DNA of 36,569 bases. Origin: a virus. The notes under the pieces are model-generated. The model had not been told where the DNA came from, searched no databases, and was given only the letters and a program-made list of their open reading frames with translations. Made by a program: the position numbers and the translations under genes. Shown here piece by piece: positions 23,201 to 29,681 of the stretch. The stretch is taken from positions 12,514-49,082 of IMG/VR virus record IMGVR_UViG_3300030012_004314; one strand, written 5' to 3'. Within the stretch, counting starts at the first letter, position 1, and the number at the start of each line of letters is the position of its first letter.

Positions 23201-23653
23201 TTATTCTTCTTTTTTAGTCTTTTTCTTTGATGCCCGCTTTTTAGCTGGTGCCTTCTTTTTTGGTGTGGTTTTTTTCTTAGGTTTTGACTCTTTCTTACCA
23301 CCAAGAACCATATCTTCATCATCTTTTAGAGACCAAGTTTGGTTACCATCCGTATCAATAAATGGAACAGCTTTTCCTTCTTCTATTTCTAACTGACTGT
23401 ACATATAATCATTGATGGAGCCTTGTAGTTCATTTACTTGTTCTGATAATGTATCTAATGATTTCTTGAAATGTTCAATATATTCTTTGGCTGTTCTTGC
23501 GTCATTGCTCCTGAGCGCTCGATAAAGACTTGGTAAGATTCGAGGATGTTCTCTTTCAAAATCTGCAATATATTCAGACAAAACTGTATGAAGGATTTTG
23601 CCTACTTTAAAGTTCTTCACACTTAATTTGATATCAATCTTCTTGGGTTCCAT
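23201..23653 (-). CDS. Helical protein with histone-H1-like Lys-rich tail (150 aa)
   Basis: Residues 1-95 form a helical domain (VGKILHTVLSEYIADFEREH) with coiled-coil spacing near 70-85. The last 35 residues are nearly all Lys/Pro/Ala (KKKTTPKKKAPAKKRASKKK). Such tails bind DNA or RNA. The gene faces the plus-strand cassette and its stop codon directly touches the stop of the lipoprotein gene, without any gap or terminator. AGGAG stands 9 nt upstream of the ATG. Family unknown; a virion DNA-binding or scaffold protein is plausible. Confidence 0.6.
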   Translation of the reverse strand: MEPKKIDIKLSVKNFKVGKILHTVLSEYIADFEREHPRILPSLYRALRSNDARTAKEYIEHFKKSLDTLSEQVNELQGSINDYMYSQLEIEEGKAVPFIDTDGNQTWSLKDDEDMVLGGKKESKPKKKTTPKKKAPAKKRASKKKTKKEE

Positions 23654-23683
23654 CTCACTTACTCCTAGATTATTATATTGTAT

Positions 23684-24271
23684 TTAGTAGTTATCTTTTA
23701 CATGTTTGGCAACAAGTTCTCTTACTTTGTTTTTTTCCTCTTCCGTTTCGGCATTTGCCCACATCCAGGCAAGACTTGACTTCATCATCATAGTGTTCAT
23801 CATTTTGCTTGCTATAGAGTCCTCTAACTCTCTGGTGATTTCAGTAACATCTATATCTGACACATCAATATTTAGAGTTGCGGCGATGGCAAATAATGCT
23901 CCCACATCATTCTCTGAATATGCAGTTGATGCCTTTTTGAAGCACGAGGTTAGAAACTCTGATTCTACTTTGTCTGGATGTGTTATTTTCGAAATGCGAC
24001 GATAAAGGTTTCTCATTGTCTTTGATTTTGGCTTGCCACCATCAATATCTTCGATATCTTCTTCTTCAATAACAACTTCTGTATTACTGCTTTCAACTGT
24101 GTTTTGTTCTGACTCTTTATTTTGAGCCGCTATCATTCTCTTGAACTCTTCTGGAAAATCCTTATAGAACGCATCTCTGTAACCACTCATTTTATCTTTT
24201 GTATCCTGGTAATCCTCGGATACATATTGAGATTTTAAGATTAGTGTTTTTATGTTCGTTTTTTTCGGCAT
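23684..24271 (-). CDS. J-domain-like co-chaperone (195 aa)
   Basis: Residues 85-115 carry the helix II-HPD-helix III pattern of DnaJ proteins: MRNLYRRISKITHPDKVESE, with H98-P99-D100, followed by FKKASTAYSENDVGALF. The basic helix before HPD and the Lys after it fit J-domains, which stimulate the ATPase of DnaK/Hsp70. Helix I is not obvious upstream, where an acidic linker (VVIEEEDIEDIDGG) is found instead, so the J-domain may be degenerate or rearranged. The C-terminal 70 residues are helical. No ribosome binding site is visible before ATG 24271. Likely recruits host Hsp70 to a phage protein such as the neighbouring fibre. Confidence 0.65.
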   Translation of the reverse strand: MPKKTNIKTLILKSQYVSEDYQDTKDKMSGYRDAFYKDFPEEFKRMIAAQNKESEQNTVESSNTEVVIEEEDIEDIDGGKPKSKTMRNLYRRISKITHPDKVESEFLTSCFKKASTAYSENDVGALFAIAATLNIDVSDIDVTEITRELEDSIASKMMNTMMMKSSLAWMWANAETEEEKNKVRELVAKHVKDNY

Positions 24272-24294
24272 ACAATAAATATAATCTTAAAATA

Positions 24295-24324
24295 AGAAAG
24301 GGGCAGCCGAAGCCACCCCTTTCA
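24295..24324 (-). terminator. Intrinsic terminator after the fibre gene
   Basis: On the minus strand GAAAGGGG-TGGC, a TTCG loop and the complementary arm form about 12 bp with two G-T pairs, followed by TTATTTT. It ends the fibre transcript. The next gene (J-domain-like) would then need its own promoter or read-through. Confidence 0.8.
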
Positions 24325-24359
24325 ATAAAACCTAGAATGCTAAGCAAATCTACAAAGAA

Positions 24360-26900
24360 TTACTTCTTAGTGATAGTTACCTTCATTGGGTCGCCAGCGT
24401 TTAGACCAGTTTCGAATTCGAACTTGGCAAGACCGCCGATGATCATGGTGTCAACACCATCCCAAGCGAAGTCAGCAATGTGAGCAGCTAGAGCAGCTTC
24501 GTCAGCAGCGACACGGGTGTCGATAGAGCCAACATCAGCATTTGTAGCAGCGATTTCAGCAGCTAGAGCGTCTTCTTCATTGCTCAAACGTAGTTCGAGC
24601 GAAGAGTCAGCAGCAGCACGAGCAACTTCTTCATCACCAAGACGAGTCTCAAGCGAAGAGTCAGCAGCAGCACGAGCAACTTCTTCAGCAGCAACACGAG
24701 TGTCGATGGAGCCAACATCACTGTTTGTAGCAGCGATTTCAGCAGCTAGAGCGTCTTCTTCATTGCTCAAACGTAGTTCGAGCGAAGAGTCAGCAGCACC
24801 ACGAGCAGTGATTTCAGTGTTGAGATCGCTTTCAACACCAACAACACGAGTGTCGATAGAGTTTACGTCGTCGTTGAAACGCACTTCAAGGGAAGCTTCT
24901 GCATTGCCAGCACGAACTTCTTCAGCAGCGACACGAGTTTCAATAGAAGATACTTCAGCGTCTGTAGCAGCGATTTCAGCAGCTAGAGCGTCTTCTTCGT
25001 TGCTCAAACGTAGTTCAAGCGAGGAATCAGCAGCAGCACGAGCAACTTCTTCAGCACCAACACGAACGTCTACAGAAGAGACATCACTGTTTGTAGCAGC
25101 GATTTCAGCAGCCAAAGCGTCTTCGTCATTGCTCAAACGTAGTTCGAGTGAAGAGTCAGCAGCTTTACGCTCATTTGTTTCAACAACAATAGCATCTTCA
25201 GCAGCAAGAACACGAGTTGTTAGGGAACCATCAGCAGCAGCACGAGCAGCTTCTTCGTCGCCAAGACGGGTCTCAAGAGAACCATCAGCAGCAGAGCGAG
25301 CAGCTTCTTCAGCAGCAACACGAGTTGTTAGGGAAGCATCAGCAGCAGCACGAGCAGCTTCTTCATCACCAACACGGGTTTCCATAGAAGACATTTCAGC
25401 GTCTGTAGCAGCGATTTCAGCAGCTAGAGCGTCTTCTTCGTTGCTCAAACGTAGTTCAAGAGAAGAGTCAGCAGCGCCACGAGCAGTGATCTCAGTATTG
25501 AGATCGTTTTCAATACCAACAGCACGACCGTCAATAGATGTTACATCATCATTGAAGCGTACTTCGAGTGAAGCTTCTGCATTGCCAGCACGAACTTCTT
25601 CAGCAGCAACACGGGTTTCCATAGAAGACATTTCAGCGTCTGTAGCAGCGATTTCAGCAGCTAGAGCGTCTTCTTCGTTGCTCAAACGTAGTTCGAGTGA
25701 AGAGTCAGCAGCACCACGAGCAGTGACTTCAGCAGCTAGAGCGTCTTCATCAGCAGAGATACGAGCGTCGATAGAAGCACTCATTGCACCTTGAGACTGG
25801 TGCATATTACTAAGAACTAAATTTAACTTATCTTCAGCAGAACCGTTAGTTGGATCTTCTGCGTGCATTACGTCAGCAAGACCACCACCGGAATCTACCA
25901 TAGATTTTTGTAGAACCAAACCTTGAACATCAGCGACAGCGATTTTAGGCATGTTATTTCCTCCATTAAGAGTTATTTGGACCGACGCAGAGTCTACAGC
26001 AGAATTGTCATTTGTAGCTCTGAGTTTATATGAAACCGTTTCTGTAATTGCAACTGTTTTAGAACTGAGTCCTAAGACATCTTCAGTACTACTAAGTATA
26101 CCGCCGACGTACTTAAGTAACTCTAATTTTGTTTCCCCTGAAACACTCCAAGAGAGTGTAACAGAATCACCTGCTTGGGCTACAGAATTAGCCGAGGGAG
26201 TTATTGAAACATTAGATGGAACACCAGTATGAAATGTGATTGGTTCAGCAGAAGCGGGGGTAAAATCAGCTTGATCAAAAGATACTGCTTCATCTGTCCA
26301 GAAGAAGTCCTGAATATATCCTTTTACCCCGGTAGCTGCTGCATTAATATCAGCACCTAGTGTTGGACTAGATGAATTATCAATTTCATATGATACAGTT
26401 GAAGATCGCTGCTCAGTGCCATTAACATATAATCTTGTTGTTCCAGAATTACGCTGGACCATAATGTGCCACCATTTATTAGTAGCACCAGCACCAAGAT
26501 AATAACTAAAGAGCAGATCATGTGCAGCATCACCTGGACTTTCGTCATCGTCTTCAAGATAAACTTGAATAGATCCATTATGATTATAAATACGGAGAGG
26601 ATTTCCTCCTGAATCAGGACCTGTAGCAAACAACCTATCATATGAAGTGAATTGAGTAGGATGAAACCAGAAACCAACTGTGTAGTCTCCAGTCCCTACA
26701 TCAAATACACTAGGGGTATTGAATGTAATACTATCACTAAAGCTAGCCATGTACATTGACTGCTGCCCAAACAATTTCTGAGCAGAAGACATTGCTACAC
26801 CATTATTTTGTGTTATTGCTGTATTACCAAGAAAATCGGTAAATGATCCATCATAAGCTTTAAAATGCACTTTGGCATTAGTTGGCGAAAATACAGCCAT
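24360..26900 (-). CDS. LamG/Ig/coiled-coil fibre protein (846 aa), with internal start
   Basis: The N-terminal about 220 residues form a LamG/concanavalin-like carbohydrate-binding jelly roll (KAYDGSFTDFLGNTAITQNN ... FYIQDFFWTDEA-like ends). Residues 225-313 are Ig-like (PSANSVAQAGDSVTLSWSV). From M317 onward there is a different protein: a short collar (MPKIAVADVQGLVLQKSMVD), then a long coiled-coil rod of repeats built on SSLELRLSNEEDALAAEIAA (six copies, about 390-800) and a beta C-terminal cap (GGLAKFEFETGLNAG). GGAGG precedes the main ATG, and a second GGAGG stands 7 nt before the ATG of M317. Long fibres of this type recognise host sugars. The two parts may be an in-frame fusion of two genes. 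Confidence 0.75.
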   Translation of the reverse strand: MAVFSPTNAKVHFKAYDGSFTDFLGNTAITQNNGVAMSSAQKLFGQQSMYMASFSDSITFNTPSVFDVGTGDYTVGFWFHPTQFTSYDRLFATGPDSGGNPLRIYNHNGSIQVYLEDDDESPGDAAHDLLFSYYLGAGATNKWWHIMVQRNSGTTRLYVNGTEQRSSTVSYEIDNSSSPTLGADINAAATGVKGYIQDFFWTDEAVSFDQADFTPASAEPITFHTGVPSNVSITPSANSVAQAGDSVTLSWSVSGETKLELLKYVGGILSSTEDVLGLSSKTVAITETVSYKLRATNDNSAVDSASVQITLNGGNNMPKIAVADVQGLVLQKSMVDSGGGLADVMHAEDPTNGSAEDKLNLVLSNMHQSQGAMSASIDARISADEDALAAEVTARGAADSSLELRLSNEEDALAAEIAATDAEMSSMETRVAAEEVRAGNAEASLEVRFNDDVTSIDGRAVGIENDLNTEITARGAADSSLELRLSNEEDALAAEIAATDAEMSSMETRVGDEEAARAAADASLTTRVAAEEAARSAADGSLETRLGDEEAARAAADGSLTTRVLAAEDAIVVETNERKAADSSLELRLSNDEDALAAEIAATNSDVSSVDVRVGAEEVARAAADSSLELRLSNEEDALAAEIAATDAEVSSIETRVAAEEVRAGNAEASLEVRFNDDVNSIDTRVVGVESDLNTEITARGAADSSLELRLSNEEDALAAEIAATNSDVGSIDTRVAAEEVARAAADSSLETRLGDEEVARAAADSSLELRLSNEEDALAAEIAATNADVGSIDTRVAADEAALAAHIADFAWDGVDTMIIGGLAKFEFETGLNAGDPMKVTITKK
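24480..25790 (-). repeat. Degenerate tandem repeats in the fibre rod
   Basis: About 1.3 kb of nearly identical blocks encode the SSLELRLSNEEDALAAEIAA unit and AARAAADSSLETRL-type spacers. Six copies of the first unit are near-identical at DNA level, so recombination could change rod length. The antisense strand is open for 425 codons here only because of the repeated codon choice. Confidence 0.8.
25953..25964 (-). promoter_or_regulatory. Internal ribosome binding site in the fibre gene
   Basis: GGAGG followed by 7 nt and an in-frame ATG (25952-25950, residue M317). It encodes Gly-Gly-Asn-Asn in the long product. Use of it would yield a separate 530-residue coiled-coil fibre. Confidence 0.6.
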
Positions 26901-27083
26901 ACTTTTATTCCTCCGAAAAAAAGAGAGAAATATAACTTATGAAAACTATTTGGAAAACTTATTTGTAACTTATCGTTTTACAGAAACGGTCGTTGTCTTT
27001 GACAGTTTGTCTTATCATCGACACTGCCTTGAACGTTTTATATAGATTTTTATTCACCCTTTTTTACATTTATTTTTAGATAT
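26901..27083. other. Gene-free region upstream of the fibre
   Basis: No coding frame or RNA gene is seen. Near the fibre start there are two 12-13-bp near-direct repeats (plus strand GAAAACTATTTG and GAAAACTTATTTG) and three copies of ATAAGTT on the minus strand. The stretch probably holds the fibre promoter, though no clear -35/-10 pair stands out. Confidence 0.5.
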
Positions 27084-27109
27084 AAAAAAAGCCCCCCAAA
27101 AGGGAGCTT
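27084..27109 (-). terminator. Terminator of the tRNA cluster
   Basis: Minus-strand AGCTCCC and GGGGGCT form a 7-bp stem (one G-T) with loop TTTTG, followed by seven T; it starts 7 nt after the tRNA-Ser CCA. Confidence 0.85.
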
Positions 27110-27115
27110 AATTTA

Positions 27116-27203
27116 TGGAGGAAGGAGAGGGATTCGAACCCTCGGTAGGTTGCCCTACACAGCATTTCCAATGCTGCACCATCGGCCTCTCGGTCATCCT
27201 TCC
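27116..27203 (-). tRNA. tRNA-Ser(GGA)
   Basis: Acceptor GGAAGGA/TCCTTCC, anticodon loop TTGGAAA on the stem CAGCA/TGCTG, and the long variable arm typical of serine tRNAs. Reads UCC/UCU. CCA is encoded, and position 73 is U, where bacterial tRNA-Ser usually has G. Confidence 0.95.
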
Positions 27204-27206
27204 AAA

Positions 27207-27281
27207 TGGTGACCCTACGGGGATTTGAACCCCGGTTACCGCCGTGAAAGGGCGATGTCCTAACCACTAGACGATAGGGCC
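27207..27281 (-). tRNA. tRNA-Glu(UUC)
   Basis: Acceptor GGCCCTA pairs with TAGGGTC (one G-U), anticodon stem CGCC/GGCG with loop CTTTCAC, T arm CGGGG-TTCAAAT-CCCCG. CCA encoded; reads GAA/GAG. Confidence 0.96.
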
Positions 27282-27304
27282 TCCTACGCTAGAATTGCAC
27301 TTCT

Positions 27305-27380
27305 TGGTGGAGATAGAGGGATTCGAACCCACGACCTATACGTTGCTAACGTACCGCTCTACCAACTGAGCTATATCCCC
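27305..27380 (-). tRNA. tRNA-Ala(AGC), A34 anticodon
   Basis: Acceptor GGGGATA/TATCTCC contains G3:U70, the alanine identity pair. The anticodon loop is TTAGCAA, so the anticodon is AGC, rare in bacteria (usual TGC or GGC). One T-T mismatch occurs in the T stem (GTGGG/CCCTC). CCA encoded. The amino acid call is supported by G3:U70. Confidence 0.9.
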
Positions 27381-27426
27381 GTAACTAAATTAAATAGTTT
27401 TAAGGTAACCTAGCAGCGTATCTTTT

Positions 27427-27502
27427 TGGAGCCGCTTATCCGATTCGAACGGATGACCGTCGGTTTACAAAACCGATGCTCTACCAACTGAGCTAAAGCG
27501 GC
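27427..27502 (-). tRNA. tRNA-Thr(UGU)
   Basis: Acceptor GCCGCTT/AAGCGGC, anticodon loop TTTGTAA on stem TCGGT/ACCGA, T arm ATCCG-TTCGAAT-CGGAT. CCA encoded, U at position 73. Reads ACA/ACG. Confidence 0.95.
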
Positions 27503-27505
27503 GAA

Positions 27506-27582
27506 TGGTACTCCCTGGAGGATTCGAACCTCCGACCTACGGCTTAGAAGGCCGTTGCTCTATCCGGCTGAGCTAAGGAAGC
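27506..27582 (-). tRNA. tRNA-Arg(UCU)
   Basis: Anticodon loop CTTCTAA on stem ACGGC/GCCGT, acceptor GCTTCCT/AGGGAGT with two wobble pairs, CCA encoded. Reads AGA/AGG, codons favoured by AT-rich phage DNA. Confidence 0.95.
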
Positions 27583-27585
27583 TTA

Positions 27586-27662
27586 TGGTAGACCCGCAGG
27601 GACTCGAACCCCGATAGAATCGCTTATGAGGCGACGTCATTAACCAATTATGATACAGGTCC
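27586..27662 (-). tRNA. tRNA with CAU anticodon, probably tRNA-Ile2 (AUA)
   Basis: Anticodon loop CTCATAA on stem GTCGC/GCGAT. It is not initiator-type (no C1:A72, no GGG/CCC stem pairs). C4:G69 and C5:G68, recognition pairs for lysidine synthetase, are present, and the anticodon arm resembles bacterial tRNA-Ile2. A tilS gene lies 1.1 kb upstream on the same strand. Elongator Met remains the alternative. CCA encoded. Confidence 0.93.
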
Positions 27663-27750
27663 ATAAAGATAATATTCAGTTTTCATTCAACTATTACCAG
27701 CCAGCAAGACCAAGCTGATAAACCCATTTTATGGGCAACAAAAGAAAATG

Positions 27751-28224
27751 TTAAGAAACAAGTTCTAAATCACGCTCAGAATAGAAAGGGTTATAACCAT
27801 TATCTGATCCAGGGTATTGAACCTTATAGTTACCACCAGACTCAGCCTGCATAACTAGAGCAACTTTTCCTGCCAACTTCCAACGGTTGTTACGCTTATT
27901 ATCCTTAAAACGAACCAACGAACCAACAGAGTATTTGGGAGGTAACGGAACAATAGTATTCAGTGCTTGCGTCAAGTTATCCCAAAAGGTACCAGGAAAA
28001 TAATCAGTATGAGGATCTGATTTCAAGCCATCCCGAACTGTGTGAGGAGAACTAATACTTCCATCACTATTTGTCCAGAATGAAAGAAGTTGATTAGAAT
28101 CCTCAAAACGAACATAGACTTTTACTTGACCATTATTATGATAGTCATTTTGAGTGATGTCAACCTTGCGGTCTACAACTTTAGCACGAGTTTCGATTTT
28201 CTTGATAGCAGCTTTGAGCTTCAT
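27751..28224 (-). CDS. Hypothetical protein with C-terminal SH3-like domain (157 aa)
   Basis: Basic N-terminal helix (MKLKAAIKKIETRAKVVDRK), a beta-rich middle (KVYVRFEDSNQLLSFWTNSD) and a last 60 residues typical of small SH3-like barrels (PPKYSVGSLVRFKDNKRNNR ... YYSERDLELVS-like end). No enzyme motif. It has its own strong promoter and AGGGAGAG ribosome site, so it is likely expressed early. It is followed by the tRNA cluster, which may be read through from this promoter. Function unknown. Confidence 0.65.
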   Translation of the reverse strand: MKLKAAIKKIETRAKVVDRKVDITQNDYHNNGQVKVYVRFEDSNQLLSFWTNSDGSISSPHTVRDGLKSDPHTDYFPGTFWDNLTQALNTIVPLPPKYSVGSLVRFKDNKRNNRWKLAGKVALVMQAESGGNYKVQYPGSDNGYNPFYSERDLELVS

Positions 28225-28245
28225 ATCTCTCTCCCTTACAACCTT

Positions 28246-28273
28246 ATATTACTATAGATCCAATGAAAGTCAA
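28246..28273 (-). promoter_or_regulatory. Conserved phage promoter, copy 1
   Basis: TTGACT (28273-28268), 16 bp, TAATAT (28251-28246), then 5 nt and TGTAAGGGAGA, which serves as the ribosome site of the 157-residue gene. A-rich DNA lies upstream of the -35 box. Confidence 0.85.
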
Positions 28274-28298
28274 GTGTTTTTTTGTTTTTTTATACCTT

Positions 28299-28448
28299 TT
28301 ATTTCGGAGAATAAATAGCGGCATCAACTCCTTCAAGATATCCGCAAGCAAGAAAAACACCAGTCATCAAAACAACTGCAACCCACAAACGCAAGCCACC
28401 AGCACCTTCGTGACTTTCAGGGTAGAAAAGAATCTTCTTAATATTCAT
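28299..28448 (-). CDS. Small membrane protein (49 aa)
   Basis: A short gene with its own GGAG 7 nt before ATG 28448. It starts MNIKKILFYPESHEGAGGLR and has one transmembrane helix at about 21-37 (LWVAVVLMTGVFLACGY), ending AAIYSPK. The start lies 2 nt after the stop of a second tiny membrane peptide. No family is recognised; the consistent ribosome site and membrane segment argue for a real gene. Confidence 0.55.
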   Translation of the reverse strand: MNIKKILFYPESHEGAGGLRLWVAVVLMTGVFLACGYLEGVDAAIYSPK

Positions 28449-28450
28449 TA

Positions 28451-28525
28451 TCAAACTCCATGCATCATTTGCATAAAATAGGAAGCCAAAACAATACCTA
28501 TAGCACTTCCAAAGATTATCAGCAT
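28451..28525 (-). CDS. Tiny single-helix peptide (24 aa)
   Basis: ATG 28525 opens MLIIFGSAIGIVLASYFMQM and ends HGV, almost entirely one transmembrane helix, with AGAGAA as a modest ribosome site. A TTG 30 nt further upstream, directly after the preceding stop, would add ten residues. The stop is coupled to the next start (TGATAATG). Length makes the call uncertain. Confidence 0.4.
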   Translation of the reverse strand: MLIIFGSAIGIVLASYFMQMMHGV

Positions 28526-28552
28526 TTCTCTAATGTTCTCTTTTTTCAACAA

Positions 28553-28738
28553 CTAGAATCCACCACACTCTGCTGGGAAGATGTCTTCTTCCTCAAATTC
28601 AGGAGTCTTGAATGAAACAGCGTCTTTTGGAACTTCATACACATCCATATCAATCATAAATGTTTCTAAAGCATCCTGGACTGTAGGAGCCCAGATTGTG
28701 AAAGTGACACCACGGACTTCGATCTGAAAGCAATTCAT
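28553..28738 (-). CDS. Small acidic protein (61 aa)
   Basis: Unknown. It starts MNCFQIEVRGVTFTIWAPTV, a beta-type N-terminal half, then an acidic C-terminus with FEEEDIFPAECGGF. Cys at both ends. It has its own promoter copy and AAGGAGAG ribosome site 6 nt upstream. An early host-takeover protein is a fair guess from size and promoter, not from motif. Confidence 0.6.
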   Translation of the reverse strand: MNCFQIEVRGVTFTIWAPTVQDALETFMIDMDVYEVPKDAVSFKTPEFEEEDIFPAECGGF

Positions 28739-28758
28739 AGCTCTCTCCTTACAATACT

Positions 28759-28786
28759 ATATTATCATTTATTATTATGAAGTCAA
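28759..28786 (-). promoter_or_regulatory. Conserved phage promoter, copy 2
   Basis: TTGACT (28786-28781), 16 bp, TAATAT (28764-28759), then 5 nt and TGTAAGGAGA. The -35 box is preceded by AAAAGC, as in copy 3. It lies right after the tilS stop. Confidence 0.85.
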
Positions 28787-28790
28787 GCTT

Positions 28791-29396
28791 TTATGAAAGT
28801 TCTTGATAACTTTTTTCAATTAGTTTTTTGACTGTCTTTTCGATCCCTGGATTTACGAGCTTTGCATTTGGCAGAATATCGTGCCGAATGATGCTGCGCA
28901 TAAACTGCTTATCTTCATTTGCTGGGTCTGTAAGATATGGGATAGACTTTCTATTACACCAATCCTCTAAGGATCGTTTAGGACATAACATAAAAGGTCT
29001 AATAACGTTTTGGTTGCGATAAGGGGTAATCTTACCAAGCCCGTGAATAGAAGAGAATAAATACCACTCTATCACGTCATCTAAGTTATGACCTGTAATG
29101 ACCGTCTCATCAAAACTGTGAAGGAACTTATAACGCTCATTGCGCCAATGCTCTTCGAGGGACTCACCTTGCGGGCAACCATTAAAATTAACACCAACCA
29201 CAAGATCAATATCACGGCTATCACAAAACTCTTTTACAAAACTTTTACATTTAGTTCCGAAAGAAGTACCGTGATCAAAATATGCTGCTGTTACATTATG
29301 GTTGTTTGAAAGAAAATCTAGAATAGCCATAGAATCTGGACCGCCTGAAACGGCGACCGTAAGATCCCTTGGCACCTTTCCCAAAACCTTTAACAT
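28791..29396 (-). CDS. tilS: tRNA(Ile)-lysidine synthetase, catalytic domain only
   Basis: Converts C34 of the CAU anticodon of tRNA-Ile2 to lysidine, changing it from AUG to AUA decoding. The PP-loop SGGPDS is at residues 17-22; further TilS signatures are TGHNLDD (101-107), a WRNERY helix (84-89) and the DPANEDKQFMRSIIRHDILP block (157-176), all in order. At 201 residues it has only the N-terminal catalytic domain and lacks the C-terminal tRNA-binding domains of E. coli TilS. A longer frame starts at 29468, but its first 24 codons lie in tRNA-Val; ATG 29396 has AAAGGAG 5 nt upstream and is chosen. It is co-located with the CAU tRNA and follows tRNA-Val closely. Confidence 0.9.
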   Translation of the reverse strand: MLKVLGKVPRDLTVAVSGGPDSMAILDFLSNNHNVTAAYFDHGTSFGTKCKSFVKEFCDSRDIDLVVGVNFNGCPQGESLEEHWRNERYKFLHSFDETVITGHNLDDVIEWYLFSSIHGLGKITPYRNQNVIRPFMLCPKRSLEDWCNRKSIPYLTDPANEDKQFMRSIIRHDILPNAKLVNPGIEKTVKKLIEKSYQELS

Positions 29397-29407
29397 AACA
29401 ACTCCTT

Positions 29408-29482
29408 TGGTGCGCTCGGTAGGGTTTGAACCTACGACCCCTGCCGTGTAAAGGCAACGCTCTACCACTGAGCTACAAGCGC
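29408..29482 (-). tRNA. tRNA-Val(UAC)
   Basis: Acceptor GCGCTTG/CGAGCGC, anticodon loop TTTACAC on stem TTGCC/GGCAG, T arm GTAGG-TTCAAAC-CCTAC, CCA encoded. It stands apart from the other six tRNAs and only 11 nt before tilS, so both must come from one transcript. Confidence 0.96.
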
Positions 29483-29484
29483 AT

Positions 29485-29648
29485 TTTTGAAGAGTTTTCG
29501 CCCAAGTGCATCTGGGCTCCTATCCCATTTTGTATCTAACCCTACAATCCGTCTTCCACACGCAACTCTTCAAAGGTATGTGGGTACTGAAGGTAGGGAC
29601 GCTGGCTCTTTATGCTTCCTGCCAGATCGGTTCGGGTTTACCCCTAAC
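29485..29648 (-). ncRNA. Possible structured non-coding RNA before tRNA-Val
   Basis: The 199-nt gap between a short gene and tRNA-Val has no coding frame longer than 10 codons but rich pairing on the minus strand. One domain is closed by an 11-bp perfect stem TTTGAAGAGTT/AACTCTTCAAA (29573-29563 with 29495-29485) that contains two inner hairpins (TTGTA/TACAA, GCCCA/TGGGC). A second domain pairs GTGT and GGGTA with TACCC and ACAT, and holds a CTGGC/GCCAG hairpin. It matches no RNA family I recognise (not SRP, RNase P, 6S). Either an RNA gene or a 5' leader of the tRNA transcript. Confidence 0.4.
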
Positions 29649-29681
29649 ACTTATCTTCGTTTTGTATATTTCTTTTTCATC

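Noticed and set aside
24517-25794. Long plus-strand frame of 425 codons inside the fibre gene
   Set aside because: It is antisense to the repeats, with Ser/Ala-rich low-complexity sequence created by repeated codons, and no ribosome site.
27076-27267. Minus-strand frame of 63 codons across tRNA-Ser and tRNA-Glu
   Set aside because: It reads through structured tRNA sequence; no ribosome site or protein-like composition.
29397-29468. N-terminal extension of TilS
   Set aside because: It would be encoded inside tRNA-Val; ATG 29396 has AAAGGAG at proper distance and starts the catalytic domain.
29580-29640. GGCAGGAAGC segment suggested signal recognition particle RNA
   Set aside because: The GNRA-capped domain IV stem and its symmetric loop are missing, so SRP RNA is not supported.
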